Origin: Streptomyces sp. MMG1121
GTDB taxonomy: Bacteria > Actinomycetota > Actinomycetes > Streptomycetales > Streptomycetaceae
NCBI RefSeq assembly: GCF_001280015.1
Contig: NZ_LGDV01000242.1
Span: 1-38,026 of the forward strand
Length of the DNA stretch: 38,026 bases
Direction: 5' to 3'
Shown: positions 1-7,740 of the stretch, one piece after another
Layout: each line of letters starts with the position of its first letter
Position numbering within the stretch: the stretch's first letter is position 1
Translations under genes and position numbers: made by a program
Notes under the pieces: model-generated
The model's input: only the letters and a program-made list of their open reading frames with translations
The model's database searches: none
What the model was told of the DNA's origin: nothing

Positions 1-728
1 CGCCACAGGAGTCAGGCATGACGGATGGTCAGGCACGAGTAGGGGACCGCCTGAAGCCGTTGACAATACAGAACCGGACAAGAAGGTAGCCCCCACCTCA
101 TGCGTGCTTCAAAATGAGGCCTGGACCGAAACTGGATCCAACACGCCTCGCCGATGACACCCGTGCCGCGTCACCTATCGGCGTCAGTGAGACTGCTCAC
201 CCGCCCAACCAATCTGCGCACTCCACCGTACACCACGAAAAACCACACGTCAGAGAGCCAACAGCACACCGGTACACGCAGATTGACTGACCAACACCAA
301 CCGCGAACCCAACCAGTCAAACTGCGAAACCCCAGGCCAGCACACACACCACTACGCAGACCCACTGAGTGTCTGTTTCTGAGCTAGGCATGACATGACC
401 ATCTGTGGTGTCTGGGCGTTTGCCCAGCTCAGAATTCGAACGGCGGGGTTTGGGCGGCGGGGGCGGCTGGTCGACGGCTGCTTGGCCGGCACTCCTGTCT
501 CATCGAAGGTTGAGCGCGGTGGGAGGCGGCCTTAGTGATGTTCATGGAAGCTTCGCCAACTCCAAACATGCAGCTAGAAGGCCCTGGTGTGGCGCTCGCC
601 CGGGATGCCAGGGCCTTCTACCTGCGCAGCACGGCGGTTAAAGATCGTGAGGCCTCTCGGCGACAGCAGCCATGGAGCGTCACGCAGTCCACGTAAGTCT
701 CCGAAGCTCGATCGCCGGTTACCGAAAG
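1..728. other. gene-free left edge
   Basis: I see no convincing gene here. Short open frames exist on both strands, but none has the GC-rich third-position bias of the real genes in this window or resembles a known family. The first 400 bases are visibly less GC-rich than the rest. A TTGACA-like hexamer at about 60-65 lacks a well-placed -10 partner. Confidence 0.6.
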
Positions 729-1292
729 TCATATTCGGTGCGGTACGGCTCCGTCCTGCCAGCGGTAGAGGTCGCGCAGCAGGGAAATCTCGGCGCCGTG
801 ATGGATCAGCTCCCTGTTGACGTGCAGGACGATGCCCTCCATGGGGAACCGCTCGGGACCCGCCGTGGGCGGATTCTCCAGGTCAGCGTCCGAGAGCTCG
901 CGGACCCCCGCGTTCCATCTCCCATACATCTCATCTAGCTGTTTTAGCGCCTCGTCAGCGGTCCCCGCGTAAGCGAACGTCTGGAAGTCGACGTCCTGGC
1001 CGCCGAAGTACCATCCGACCCGATAGCCCAGGCACGAGACGATGATGTGCGCCAGCCGCCAGGCAATCGTGGTCAGCGGCGCCGGCACCGGGGCAGGGGA
1101 CGCGGAGTCCATCGTCCACTCCCCCGAACCTGCCGACATCGGCGCGGCCGACGTGCCACGGGGGCGGATGCTCCAACAGCCGCGCACCGGCTCCCAGAAG
1201 TACTCCTCGTCGGTAAGACCGTCCAGCCGTGGCCGCAGGTTCTTGCGCCAGTACCAGTCCAACTGCTCCGCGAGCCGCTCGCTTCTTGTCAT
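729..1292 (-). CDS. DinB-family (DinB/YfiT-like four-helix) protein
   Basis: The 187-residue product has the hallmarks of the DinB/YfiT superfamily, often metal-binding and, in actinobacteria, often linked to mycothiol-dependent chemistry. It has an N-terminal helix with a WYW cluster, the DGLTDEEYFWEP segment, a central WRLAH helix and a C-terminal RELIHHGAEISLLRDLY helix. The histidines in these two helices are the likely metal ligands. The ATG at 1292 has no clear ribosome binding site, so the start is uncertain. It stands alone, next to degraded sequence, and nothing links it to the biosynthetic genes. The family is well supported; the substrate is unknown. Confidence 0.8.
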   Translation of the reverse strand: MTRSERLAEQLDWYWRKNLRPRLDGLTDEEYFWEPVRGCWSIRPRGTSAAPMSAGSGEWTMDSASPAPVPAPLTTIAWRLAHIIVSCLGYRVGWYFGGQDVDFQTFAYAGTADEALKQLDEMYGRWNAGVRELSDADLENPPTAGPERFPMEGIVLHVNRELIHHGAEISLLRDLYRWQDGAVPHRI

Positions 1293-1590
1293 TGCCGCAC
1301 ACTACAGACCCGTCGAGCAGAGCGTGCCGGCCTGGTGGACGCAGGACGACTCCGGCTATGCCGTCCGGCATCGCGACCTGGGATTTCTGGGCAACAGGAC
1401 ACCGGTCTCGATGTTGCCGGTTGCGCTGATGAAGTCGTCGTGGTGGTGCGAGAATTAGGCGGGCTTTGGGTCCCGGTGACCTCTTGGTGGCACTGACGGC
1501 GGTCAGCATGCCGCCGGGGCTCTCCATCGCCCGGCCCGGAAACCGGGTCGACGCGCTCGTCCTGCAGAGCATCGTCCGGGCGAGGGGATC

Positions 1591-2064
1591 GGCCGTTCTC
1601 GCGGCGGTCTCACGACGAAGATTCACCTGGCGAGCGATGGCGGATGCCGTCCGCTGGCCATCCTGCTCACGCCCGGACAGTGGGGTGACGCGCCGCAGTT
1701 GATCCCGGTGCTGGACCGCATCCGTGTCCCGCGTCCAGCCGGCGGTCACCCACGGACGCGTCCGGACCACACGTGCGGCGACAAGGCGTACAGCTCGCGC
1801 CGAAACCGCCGTTACCTGCGGCGACGGTAAATCCGGCACACGATTCCCGAGCGCCGGGACCAGCGAGCCAACCGCCGACGGCGCGGCAGTCGGGGCGGTC
1901 GCCCCGCTGGTTTCGACCGGGCACTGTATGCCCGCCGGAACGAAGTCGAGCGGACCCTCAACGCTCTCAAGGGCTTCCGCGCCGTGGCGACCCGGTACGA
2001 CAAGAGAGCGTACGTCTTTCACGGAACGATCGCCCTCGCTGCGATCCGGCTGTGGGTTCGTTGA
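1591..2064 (+). pseudogene. IS5-family transposase remnant (C-terminal two thirds)
   Basis: Frame 1 on the plus strand reads as the catalytic part of an IS5-type DDE transposase: GRSRGGLTTKIHLASDG near the beginning, then GDKAYSSRRNRRYLRRR, then NRRRRGSRGGRPAGFDRALY, then RNEVERTLNALKGFRAVATRYDK. The frame is interrupted by an in-frame TAA at 1828-1830, inside the conserved YLRRRG-IK-IPE stretch, and ends at TGA 2062-2064. The N-terminal DNA-binding part is missing or unrecognisable in 1293-1590, where I see no other gene. The element is dead; terminal inverted repeats could not be identified. Confidence 0.75.
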
Positions 2065-2095
2065 TGGTCCGCCGCACAGTCCTTGGTCCCTCAGT

Positions 2096-2506
2096 TCACC
2101 GGACGAGCCCGATGGCTTCAATCTCGATCATCCACTCGGGGTCGGCGAGTGAGGAGACCTCTACGAACGACTCGGCAAGGTGGGGCTCGTTGGGGAAATG
2201 TTCCGCGCGCAGCTTGGCGAAGATGTCCTGCCGTGCAATGTCGGTGACGAACACGGTCGCCTTGACCACGTGGGCGAGGCTGGAGCCCGCGTTCGTCAAT
2301 ACCGTCGACAGGTTCGCGAGTGCCTGGCGGGCCTGCGCCTCGAAGTCCCCGGCGCCGACCGTGGCCCCCTGGGCGTCGATCGGGGCCTGGCCCGAGGTGA
2401 AGACCAGATTCCCGACGCGGATGCCGAGCGATATGCCGGCCGACTCGTACCAGTCGGGCTCCGCGGAAACGCGTACACGCTCAGCGGCGGGCGGTGTCAC
2501 GGACAT
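2096..2506 (-). CDS. RidA/YjgF-family protein
   Basis: The 136-residue product matches the RidA (YjgF/YER057c/UK114) family in length and order of motifs: GNLVFTSGQAPID in the first half, then QARQALANLSTVLTNAGSSLAHVVKATVFVTD, and a C-terminal VEVSSLADPEWMIEIEAIG. Members form trimers and hydrolyse reactive enamine/imine intermediates such as those from PLP enzymes. The usual catalytic Arg of true RidA (the R in the C-terminal ARSAVxVxxLP region) is not present in that context, so this may be an Rid-related subgroup without imine deaminase activity. AAGGAG lies about 10 nt before the ATG at 2506. It is flanked by pseudogenes and appears to be a lone gene. Confidence 0.85.
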   Translation of the reverse strand: MSVTPPAAERVRVSAEPDWYESAGISLGIRVGNLVFTSGQAPIDAQGATVGAGDFEAQARQALANLSTVLTNAGSSLAHVVKATVFVTDIARQDIFAKLRAEHFPNEPHLAESFVEVSSLADPEWMIEIEAIGLVR

Positions 2507-2728
2507 GGTGCTGACACTCCTTCAAAACTGCTTGTGTGTAGCCGAGTGGCGGCAGCCGCCAGCTCGATGGTGATCCATCCAGGACAGCCACGGAATGCCG
2601 TGATCCATTCCCGAGGGCCCAGTGGGGTCGCTTCTGGGCCAGATCGAGTGTGAGCGCGCGGTGACGGTTGTCCAAGTACGCGAGGGCGCCCCACACCTCG
2701 GACATGATTCATCGGACGGGCCTAGCAC

Positions 2729-3177
2729 CTGGACGAGAGTGACCTCTACGACGACGTACGGCCTGCGCTGTCCGCTCTGCGGCAGGCGGGGTTGCGCGTC
2801 ATCGTCGCCGGGAACCAGACCGTTCGTGCGGGAGAGCTTCTGCACGGCCTGGACCTCCCCGCTGATCTCGTCGCCACCTCCGGACAGTGGGGTGTGGCAA
2901 AACCCCGACGTGCCTTCTTCGAACTGCGTTGGAGGTGTCCTGGACTGCCGCCGAAGCGACCCTCTACGTCGGCGACCACCCGGCCAAGGCAGCAGGCCTA
3001 CGCGTGGCTCGCATCCGGCGCGGGCCGTGGGGGCGTCTGCGGGCGGACGACCCGGATGTCGTCGCAGCCGCCGACTGGAGGGTCGACGGCCTGGACCAAC
3101 TCGTCCGGATCTTCGGGGGCTGGGCCGTGTCATCACCCGTCAGCAAGTCGCGCGCGTACCGCGCGAAGCGGACGTAG
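2729..3177 (+). pseudogene. HAD-superfamily hydrolase, frameshifted
   Basis: Two frames on the plus strand together spell the middle and end of a HAD phosphatase. The first (about 2729-2940) gives LYDDVRPALSALRQAGLRV, then DLVATSGQWGVAKPRRAFFE, which is the substrate-binding and Lys (KP) motif III region. The second (about 2945-3177) gives TLYVGDHPAKAAGLRVARIRRGPWG, which is the motif IV GD loop. About 15-25 residues that normally separate these motifs are missing at the frame change near 2935, so a deletion has joined them out of frame. No intact N-terminal DxDGT nucleophile loop is visible upstream. Non-functional relic. Confidence 0.6.
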
Positions 3178-3622
3178 GGAGCTGGAACAGGTATGCCCGG
3201 CAGGATCGGCGCAGTGGGCTGAACGGGGGTCGGCAACTGCACGCTCGAGGCGATCGCGTACGCCCTGGGCACCGGTCCCTCCCACCTGTACGCCGACCGC
3301 GACCCGGTCCGTCCCCCTGCCCGAACTCCGCAAGGCTGTCGTAGAAGCCGCACGGTGGCGTCTGGCGGCCCAGTACACACTCATCGCCCGCCAGCTGGCC
3401 GTGCTCCTGGTGACGGGCTACCGGTCAGCGGACGCCGTCGCCCGCACATTCGGTGCTCACGATCTCTCCGCACGCCTGATCGAACTCATGCGATGGGCGG
3501 CCCGCGAGGTCGGGGACCCGCTGCTCATCGCCTCGGTCGCCTGCGTCGGGACGGGGACGCGCTGCGCGCCCGCACCCTCATGCGCCACGAGATACCCGCG
3601 CCGCGCCGGCCCACCTCGATGA
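3178..3622 (+). pseudogene. XRE-type regulator remnant, frameshifted
   Basis: The plus strand carries pieces of a Streptomyces helix-turn-helix regulator of the kind with an XRE domain and a TPR-like C-terminus. TLEAIAYALGTGPSHLYAD (frame 1, from 3241) is the end of an XRE domain. LPELRKAVVEAARWRLAAQY and AARTF-like text continue in frame 2. RRDGDALRARTLMRHEIP follows in frame 1 near 3550. At least two frame changes break it. From 3623 to 3860 I see no further recognisable coding sequence. The family assignment is by motif memory only. Confidence 0.4.
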
Positions 3623-3860
3623 GGTCCACCGGTTCGCCGACCGGATCCAGGAAGGTGTCCGCCTCGGTGGCGATCAGGTCAGGCGGGCGCTGGAGGTCGC
3701 GCACGGGTGGAGGCCCCCGCAGGCAGGGCTGCCGGGCCGAGCGTCGCAGTGGCTTCTCCATCGATCAGTTCTGGGCGGCCCGCGCACGAAAGCGTCGTCC
3801 GACGGGTCGATCGCCGGGGTGCGTGGTCATGGCGATGTTCGAGGGGTGATACTGGGAGGC

Positions 3861-4226
3861 ATGTCCGTGTCCTCCACGTTTTCGGCGCCGAGCGCATACG
3901 AGATGCTGCGCAGGCAGTACGCCTTGCGACTTCCCATGTCGTTGGAGGAGCTGGCCGGTCCGACGGCGGGCACGGTGGATCTGCCGCTGCATGTCGTCTG
4001 GTCCGGCCGTCGCTCGTACGGGCTGAGCCAGCCTCGCTCGCGGATGAGTCTTTACCGCACCGTACTGGCGGAAGGGCAGCGTCAGGATCTGATCGCGTTC
4101 CTCAACCGCGACCTGCTCATCGCCCAGTGGCCGATCCTGCGCACGCTGATCAGCCGTCCTCTGCGGGACGCCTGGGAGAACCGCTTCCCCGAGCTGCCTG
4201 CGGACAAGGCCAGCACTGCCGCGTGA
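3861..4226 (+). CDS. small protein of unknown function paired with an AbiEii-like gene
   Basis: The 121-residue product begins MSVSSTFSAPSAYEMLRRQY and contains LPLHVVWSGRRSYGLSQPRSR and a C-terminal helix-rich segment (QRQDLIAFLNRDLLIAQWP). I do not recognise a named domain. GGGAGG ends only one base before the chosen ATG and GAGGGG lies about 15 nt upstream, so the start is uncertain. The stop overlaps the GTG of the next gene (GTGA at 4223-4226), so the two are translationally coupled. In that position it could be the partner or antitoxin of a nucleotidyltransferase toxin, but it is shorter than AbiEi and has no obvious winged-helix signature. Confidence 0.65.
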   Translation: MSVSSTFSAPSAYEMLRRQYALRLPMSLEELAGPTAGTVDLPLHVVWSGRRSYGLSQPRSRMSLYRTVLAEGQRQDLIAFLNRDLLIAQWPILRTLISRPLRDAWENRFPELPADKASTAA

Positions 4227-4900
4227 ACCTCTCCGAGCTGCACCGTCGCCTCCTGGCCGACGTCCTCGAGATCGGGACCCCGACCCCGTACCCTTTGGTG
4301 ATCACCGGTGGGTACGCGGTCCAGGCGCACGGCCTGGTCGACCGTCTCTCCCAGGACGTCGACGTAGCCACCGAGAACCCGGCGCCGATCAGCGAGATCG
4401 TGCGTTCCGTGGGTGACGGGCTCACGGAGCGTGGCTGGCAGGTCGAGCAGATTGAGGTCGGGCCGCTTTCCGGCCGGCTCGTCGCCACCGCCCCCGGCAC
4501 AGGCGAACAGTGCGAGGTCGACATCCTCAAAGAGGTGCTGTGGCACCCGCCGAAGTCCAGCGCGTACGGCCCGGTGCTGTCGCTGGACGACGTGATCGGA
4601 ACGAAGGTACGGGCGCTGGCTGACAGAGGAGCGGTGCGCGATCTGATCGACGTCCACGCCGCGTCCCAGCAGCGGTCCCGGGCCGACCTCGAGAACCTCG
4701 GCCGCCGCCACGCCCGGTACGTCTTCAGTCTGGAAGACCTTCGCGACCGTCTGGCCGGCGCGGAGTGGTGGGACGACCAGGACTACGCCGGCTACGGCCT
4801 CCAATCCGATCAGATCGACGCCCTGCGCATGTGGGCGCTGGAATGGGCCACCGACATCGGCACACGTCTGCAGAATGAGCAAGATCCCGACGATCTATGA
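4223..4900 (+). CDS. AbiEii/AbiGii-type nucleotidyltransferase
   Basis: The 225-residue product carries the nucleotidyltransferase core: TGGYAVQAHGLVDRLSQDVDVAT (residues 28-50) gives the GG motif (29-30) followed by the D45-x-D47 metal pair. The later TKVRALADRGAVRDLIDVHAA segment is the conserved K...R-x-x-R-D-hh-D block of the AbiEii family (PF08843). AbiEii proteins are toxins of type IV toxin-antitoxin and abortive-infection systems that act on nucleic acid 3' ends, typically tRNA. The GTG start overlaps the stop of the upstream small gene. The full catalytic signature suggests an active enzyme. From 4901 to 5190 there is no gene. Confidence 0.8.
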   Translation: MNLSELHRRLLADVLEIGTPTPYPLVITGGYAVQAHGLVDRLSQDVDVATENPAPISEIVRSVGDGLTERGWQVEQIEVGPLSGRLVATAPGTGEQCEVDILKEVLWHPPKSSAYGPVLSLDDVIGTKVRALADRGAVRDLIDVHAASQQRSRADLENLGRRHARYVFSLEDLRDRLAGAEWWDDQDYAGYGLQSDQIDALRMWALEWATDIGTRLQNEQDPDDL

Positions 4901-5190
4901 CCGGGGCGTCCGGGGGTCCGAGATGGAGCGGGTCCGCCTGCTGAAGGCCGGGCTGGGGGCGCCGTCGGCGTCGGTAGTGCCGCTGAGGGCAGCTCAGCCG
5001 GCCGCCAGGCTCCAGTGCCGGCCGTCGATGCCGCAGCAAGGAGGACAGCAGTAATGATTCCTGCCCCGTCAGCGGCGGCTGGACACGGCCGAGGGGCGGT
5101 CCGGGAAAGAGAACACGGGTCGGCAATCGACCCACCTCACTCACCCAAACCGCCCCTGGACAGGCAAAACGTCAAAGTGCTGCTGGAGTA

Positions 5191-5955
5191 CTAGCCGGTG
5201 AGCACGGTGCCTTCGAAGACCCGTCTGCCGGACTGGAGCGCCCACACCTCGACGGTCTTTTCCGCCGTGGTCGCGGTGGCGTCGTGCAGGTGGAGACGGA
5301 CCGGCTCGTCGGGGGTCGTGTAGCCGGTGAAGGTGCAGGTCAGGCCGGTCGGGGTGGTGTCCGGACCGGCCGCCGCGTCGAGGGCCGCGGCGGCCAGCAC
5401 CATTCCGGGGATGTGGTCCACGGGCTTCCCACGGAACACCAGCTGCTCCGGAGCGGGACGGAACTCACGGCCGCCTGTGGCGGATTCCCCGGCCCCTTCC
5501 CCGCCGCCGCCGGAACCGCGGACGAAGCGGTAGACGGCCGGCGACAGGAAGGCGAAGTCGACCTCGGCCCGGCCGGCCGGCGGCTCGCCGTCGGCCGGCT
5601 CACCCCGGAACCGGGCGCCGACGAGCCGGCCGCGGCGCAGGTCCGGCTGTAGGCAGGACAGCCGCAGCGTCGTCTCCGTCCCCGGCTCCAACGGAGCCGG
5701 GGACCCGGCCGTCATGGTGCATGACAGCGACCGGAAGACGCAGTGGTCGCCGCGCGGCACGCCGTACGCCTCGTGGGCCACCAGGAGCGCCGCCTGCCGC
5801 ACGGCGTGCGCGGTGGCCAGCGGCCACTCGCCGTGCCGGTAGCGCAGCCGGACGACGAACTCGTGCTCGCCCACCTGTTCCCAGTTGACCGGCGAGAACC
5901 CGGCTGCCGGATCGTCGAGGTCGGCCGGTGCCCGGTGCACCTGACGGGCCGTCAT
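5191..5955 (-). CDS. AfsA-type hotdog protein (butyrolactone-synthase-like)
   Basis: The 254-residue product has two AfsA hotdog repeats (PF03756). Repeat one includes HAVRQAALLVAHEAYGVP around residues 50-67, matching the AfsA signature of a helix with RQ...LAH..FGVP. Repeat two (about 150-254) includes FRGKPVDHIPGMVLAAAALD, matching the PVDHVPGMVL block. AfsA joins a beta-ketoacyl chain from a carrier protein to dihydroxyacetone phosphate to start gamma-butyrolactone signals; related proteins act in methylenomycin-furan and other pathways. The ATG at 5955 overlaps the stop of the upstream reductase (ATGA). It is the last gene of a seven-gene operon that also encodes its own ACP and ketosynthase. 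No TetR-type butyrolactone receptor is nearby. Whether it makes a signal or a structural intermediate is inference. Confidence 0.8.
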   Translation of the reverse strand: MTARQVHRAPADLDDPAAGFSPVNWEQVGEHEFVVRLRYRHGEWPLATAHAVRQAALLVAHEAYGVPRGDHCVFRSLSCTMTAGSPAPLEPGTETTLRLSCLQPDLRRGRLVGARFRGEPADGEPPAGRAEVDFAFLSPAVYRFVRGSGGGGEGAGESATGGREFRPAPEQLVFRGKPVDHIPGMVLAAAALDAAAGPDTTPTGLTCTFTGYTTPDEPVRLHLHDATATTAEKTVEVWALQSGRRVFEGTVLTG

Positions 5956-6989
5956 CGCGTGCTCCGGCGGCGCAGCGCCGCCGCGGTCAGCTCCGGCGCC
6001 GCCCATCCGCCGTCCTCCGCGTTGAGGGTGTGGCCGGGAGGGACGATCTCGTCTATGCGGTCGAGGACGTCCTGGCCGAGCTGCACGTTTGCGGAGCTCA
6101 GCTGGCTGTTCAGGTGCTCCAGGGTGCGGGGGCCGATGATCGCCGAGGCGACGCCGGGGTGCTCCATGACGAAGGCCAGGGCGAGTTCGATCAGTGTGAG
6201 GCCGGCCGCCTCGGCGAGCAGGGCCAGCTGCTCCACCGCCTCCAGCTTGTGCTGGTTGGCTTCGGCCGACATGTCGTACCGCTTGCCCCAGCGGCTCGCC
6301 CGGCGGGTGGGCGCGATCTCCTGGCCCTTGCGGAAGCGGCCGGTCAGCCAGCCGCCGGCGAGCGGGCTCCAGGTCGCCACGCCCATCCCGTACTTCTGGC
6401 ACACCGGCAGTACGTCGGACTCGATCTCGCGGGCGAGCAGCGAGTACGGCGGCTGTTCGGTGACGAAGCGTTCCCGGTGGCGCCGCTCGGCCACCCACTG
6501 CGCCTCGACGATCTGATGGGCCGGGAACGTGGAGCTGCCCAGGTAGCGGATCTTCCCGGCGCGTACCAGATCGGTGAGGGCGCCCAGCGTCTCGTCGATG
6601 TCGGTGTGCGGGTCCGGGCGGTGCATCTGGTAGATGTCGATCCAGTCCGTCCCCAGCCGCCGCAGACTGTTGTCGACCGCCTGGTTGATCCAGCGGCGGC
6701 TGTTGCCACGGGAGTTGGGGTCGGCGCCCATCGGGGCGTGGCACTTGGTGGCCAGCACCACCCGGTCCCGCCTGCCCGAGCGGGCCAGTGCCTTGCCCAC
6801 GATCTCCTCGGACTCGCCGCGCGAGTAGGAGTCCGCGGTGTCGATGTAGTTGATGCCGGCGTCCATCGCCCGCTCGATGATGCGGATCGAGTCGTCGGCG
6901 CTGTTGTCGCCCCACGCCCCGAACATCAGCGTGCCCAGGCACAGCTGGCTCACGCGGACGCCCGTGCTGCCGAGATAGCGGTACTTCAT
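5952..6989 (-). CDS. aldo/keto reductase
   Basis: The 345-residue product is a full-length aldo/keto reductase of the Kv-beta/YajO-like type. The catalytic tetrad is visible: D50 (NYIDTADSY), Y55, K82 (LATKCHAP) and H123 (IYQMHRPD). The NADPH-binding end is represented by AIIGPRTLEHL and the earlier TWSPLAGGWLTG stretch. It would reduce a carbonyl on an intermediate made by the neighbouring ketosynthase or AfsA-like protein; butyrolactone pathways use a reductase after AfsA, though usually a short-chain one. The ATG at 6989 overlaps the thioesterase stop and its own stop overlaps the next ATG, so it is translationally coupled on both sides. Confidence 0.9.
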   Translation of the reverse strand: MKYRYLGSTGVRVSQLCLGTLMFGAWGDNSADDSIRIIERAMDAGINYIDTADSYSRGESEEIVGKALARSGRRDRVVLATKCHAPMGADPNSRGNSRRWINQAVDNSLRRLGTDWIDIYQMHRPDPHTDIDETLGALTDLVRAGKIRYLGSSTFPAHQIVEAQWVAERRHRERFVTEQPPYSLLAREIESDVLPVCQKYGMGVATWSPLAGGWLTGRFRKGQEIAPTRRASRWGKRYDMSAEANQHKLEAVEQLALLAEAAGLTLIELALAFVMEHPGVASAIIGPRTLEHLNSQLSSANVQLGQDVLDRIDEIVPPGHTLNAEDGGWAAPELTAAALRRRSTR

Positions 6990-7711
6990 GCGGTGGCGAC
7001 CCCCGGCGCCTTGGTGCCGGTCACGCGCGTGGCGACGTGCTCCGGCCAGTCGTAGAGGAAGTAGTGCCCGCCGGTCAGGTATTCGACCTCGACCGGGCCG
7101 GTGGTGTACTCCGACCAGCGGGGAAGCTGGTCGGCCTGCGTCATCTCGTCCTCCCGGCCCGCGAGGACGTGCACCGGGACGGAGACCCGGTGCACGGGCT
7201 GGGCCGGGGTGTAGGCGTGCACCATGCGCTGGTCGTTGCGGATGATGTGCAGGAAGCCCTCGGCCATGGCGCGGCTCAGTCCCTTGGGAACGCCCCCGAC
7301 CGAGGAGAGTTCGGCGAAGAGTTCGTCGTCGGGCAGTTGTGCCACGCGCTTGCCCCAGGCGGTCTGCAGATGCGGGGGGTTGCGGCCGGAGACGATGAGG
7401 GTCCGCGGGGTCTTCAGGCCCCGGCGCTCCAGGTGGCAGACCATCTCGTAGGCCAGCAGCGCCCCCATGCAGTGGCCGAGCAGGACGAAGTCGTCGCCCG
7501 TCAGCCGGTCCAGCAGCGCGTCGCACAGGTCGACGGCTGCGGCCGGCAGTTCGGTGGCGAACGGCTCCGAACGGCGCACGCCGCGGCCGGCGGGTTCCAG
7601 CGGGACGACCTCGACGTTCTCGGGGAAGGTGCGCTGCCAGGGCCGGAACACCCCGGCGGAGCCGCCGGCGTGGGGGACGCAGAAGAGCTGGGTACGGTCG
7701 TTGTTCGGCAC
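6986..7711 (-). CDS. type II thioesterase with Cys in place of the Ser nucleophile
   Basis: The 241-residue product is an alpha/beta-hydrolase thioesterase of the type that edits PKS/NRPS carrier proteins: FCVPHAGGSAGVFRPW near the N-terminus, the nucleophile elbow LLGHCMGALLAYEM at about 77-90, the acid in LAGREDEM and the base in GGHYFL. The elbow is GHCMG rather than the usual GHSMG, so the nucleophile is Cys81 (TGC codon). The start chosen is the GTG at 7711 because AAAGG lies about 9 nt upstream; a longer form from GTG 7744 would overlap the ligase stop but has no ribosome binding site. It sits between the ligase and the reductase and may release or proofread chains from the operon's ACP. 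Confidence 0.85.
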   Translation of the reverse strand: MPNNDRTQLFCVPHAGGSAGVFRPWQRTFPENVEVVPLEPAGRGVRRSEPFATELPAAAVDLCDALLDRLTGDDFVLLGHCMGALLAYEMVCHLERRGLKTPRTLIVSGRNPPHLQTAWGKRVAQLPDDELFAELSSVGGVPKGLSRAMAEGFLHIIRNDQRMVHAYTPAQPVHRVSVPVHVLAGREDEMTQADQLPRWSEYTTGPVEVEYLTGGHYFLYDWPEHVATRVTGTKAPGVATA

Positions 7712-7740
7712 GGTGCCGGTCCTTTCTTGCTCTGCGGGGA

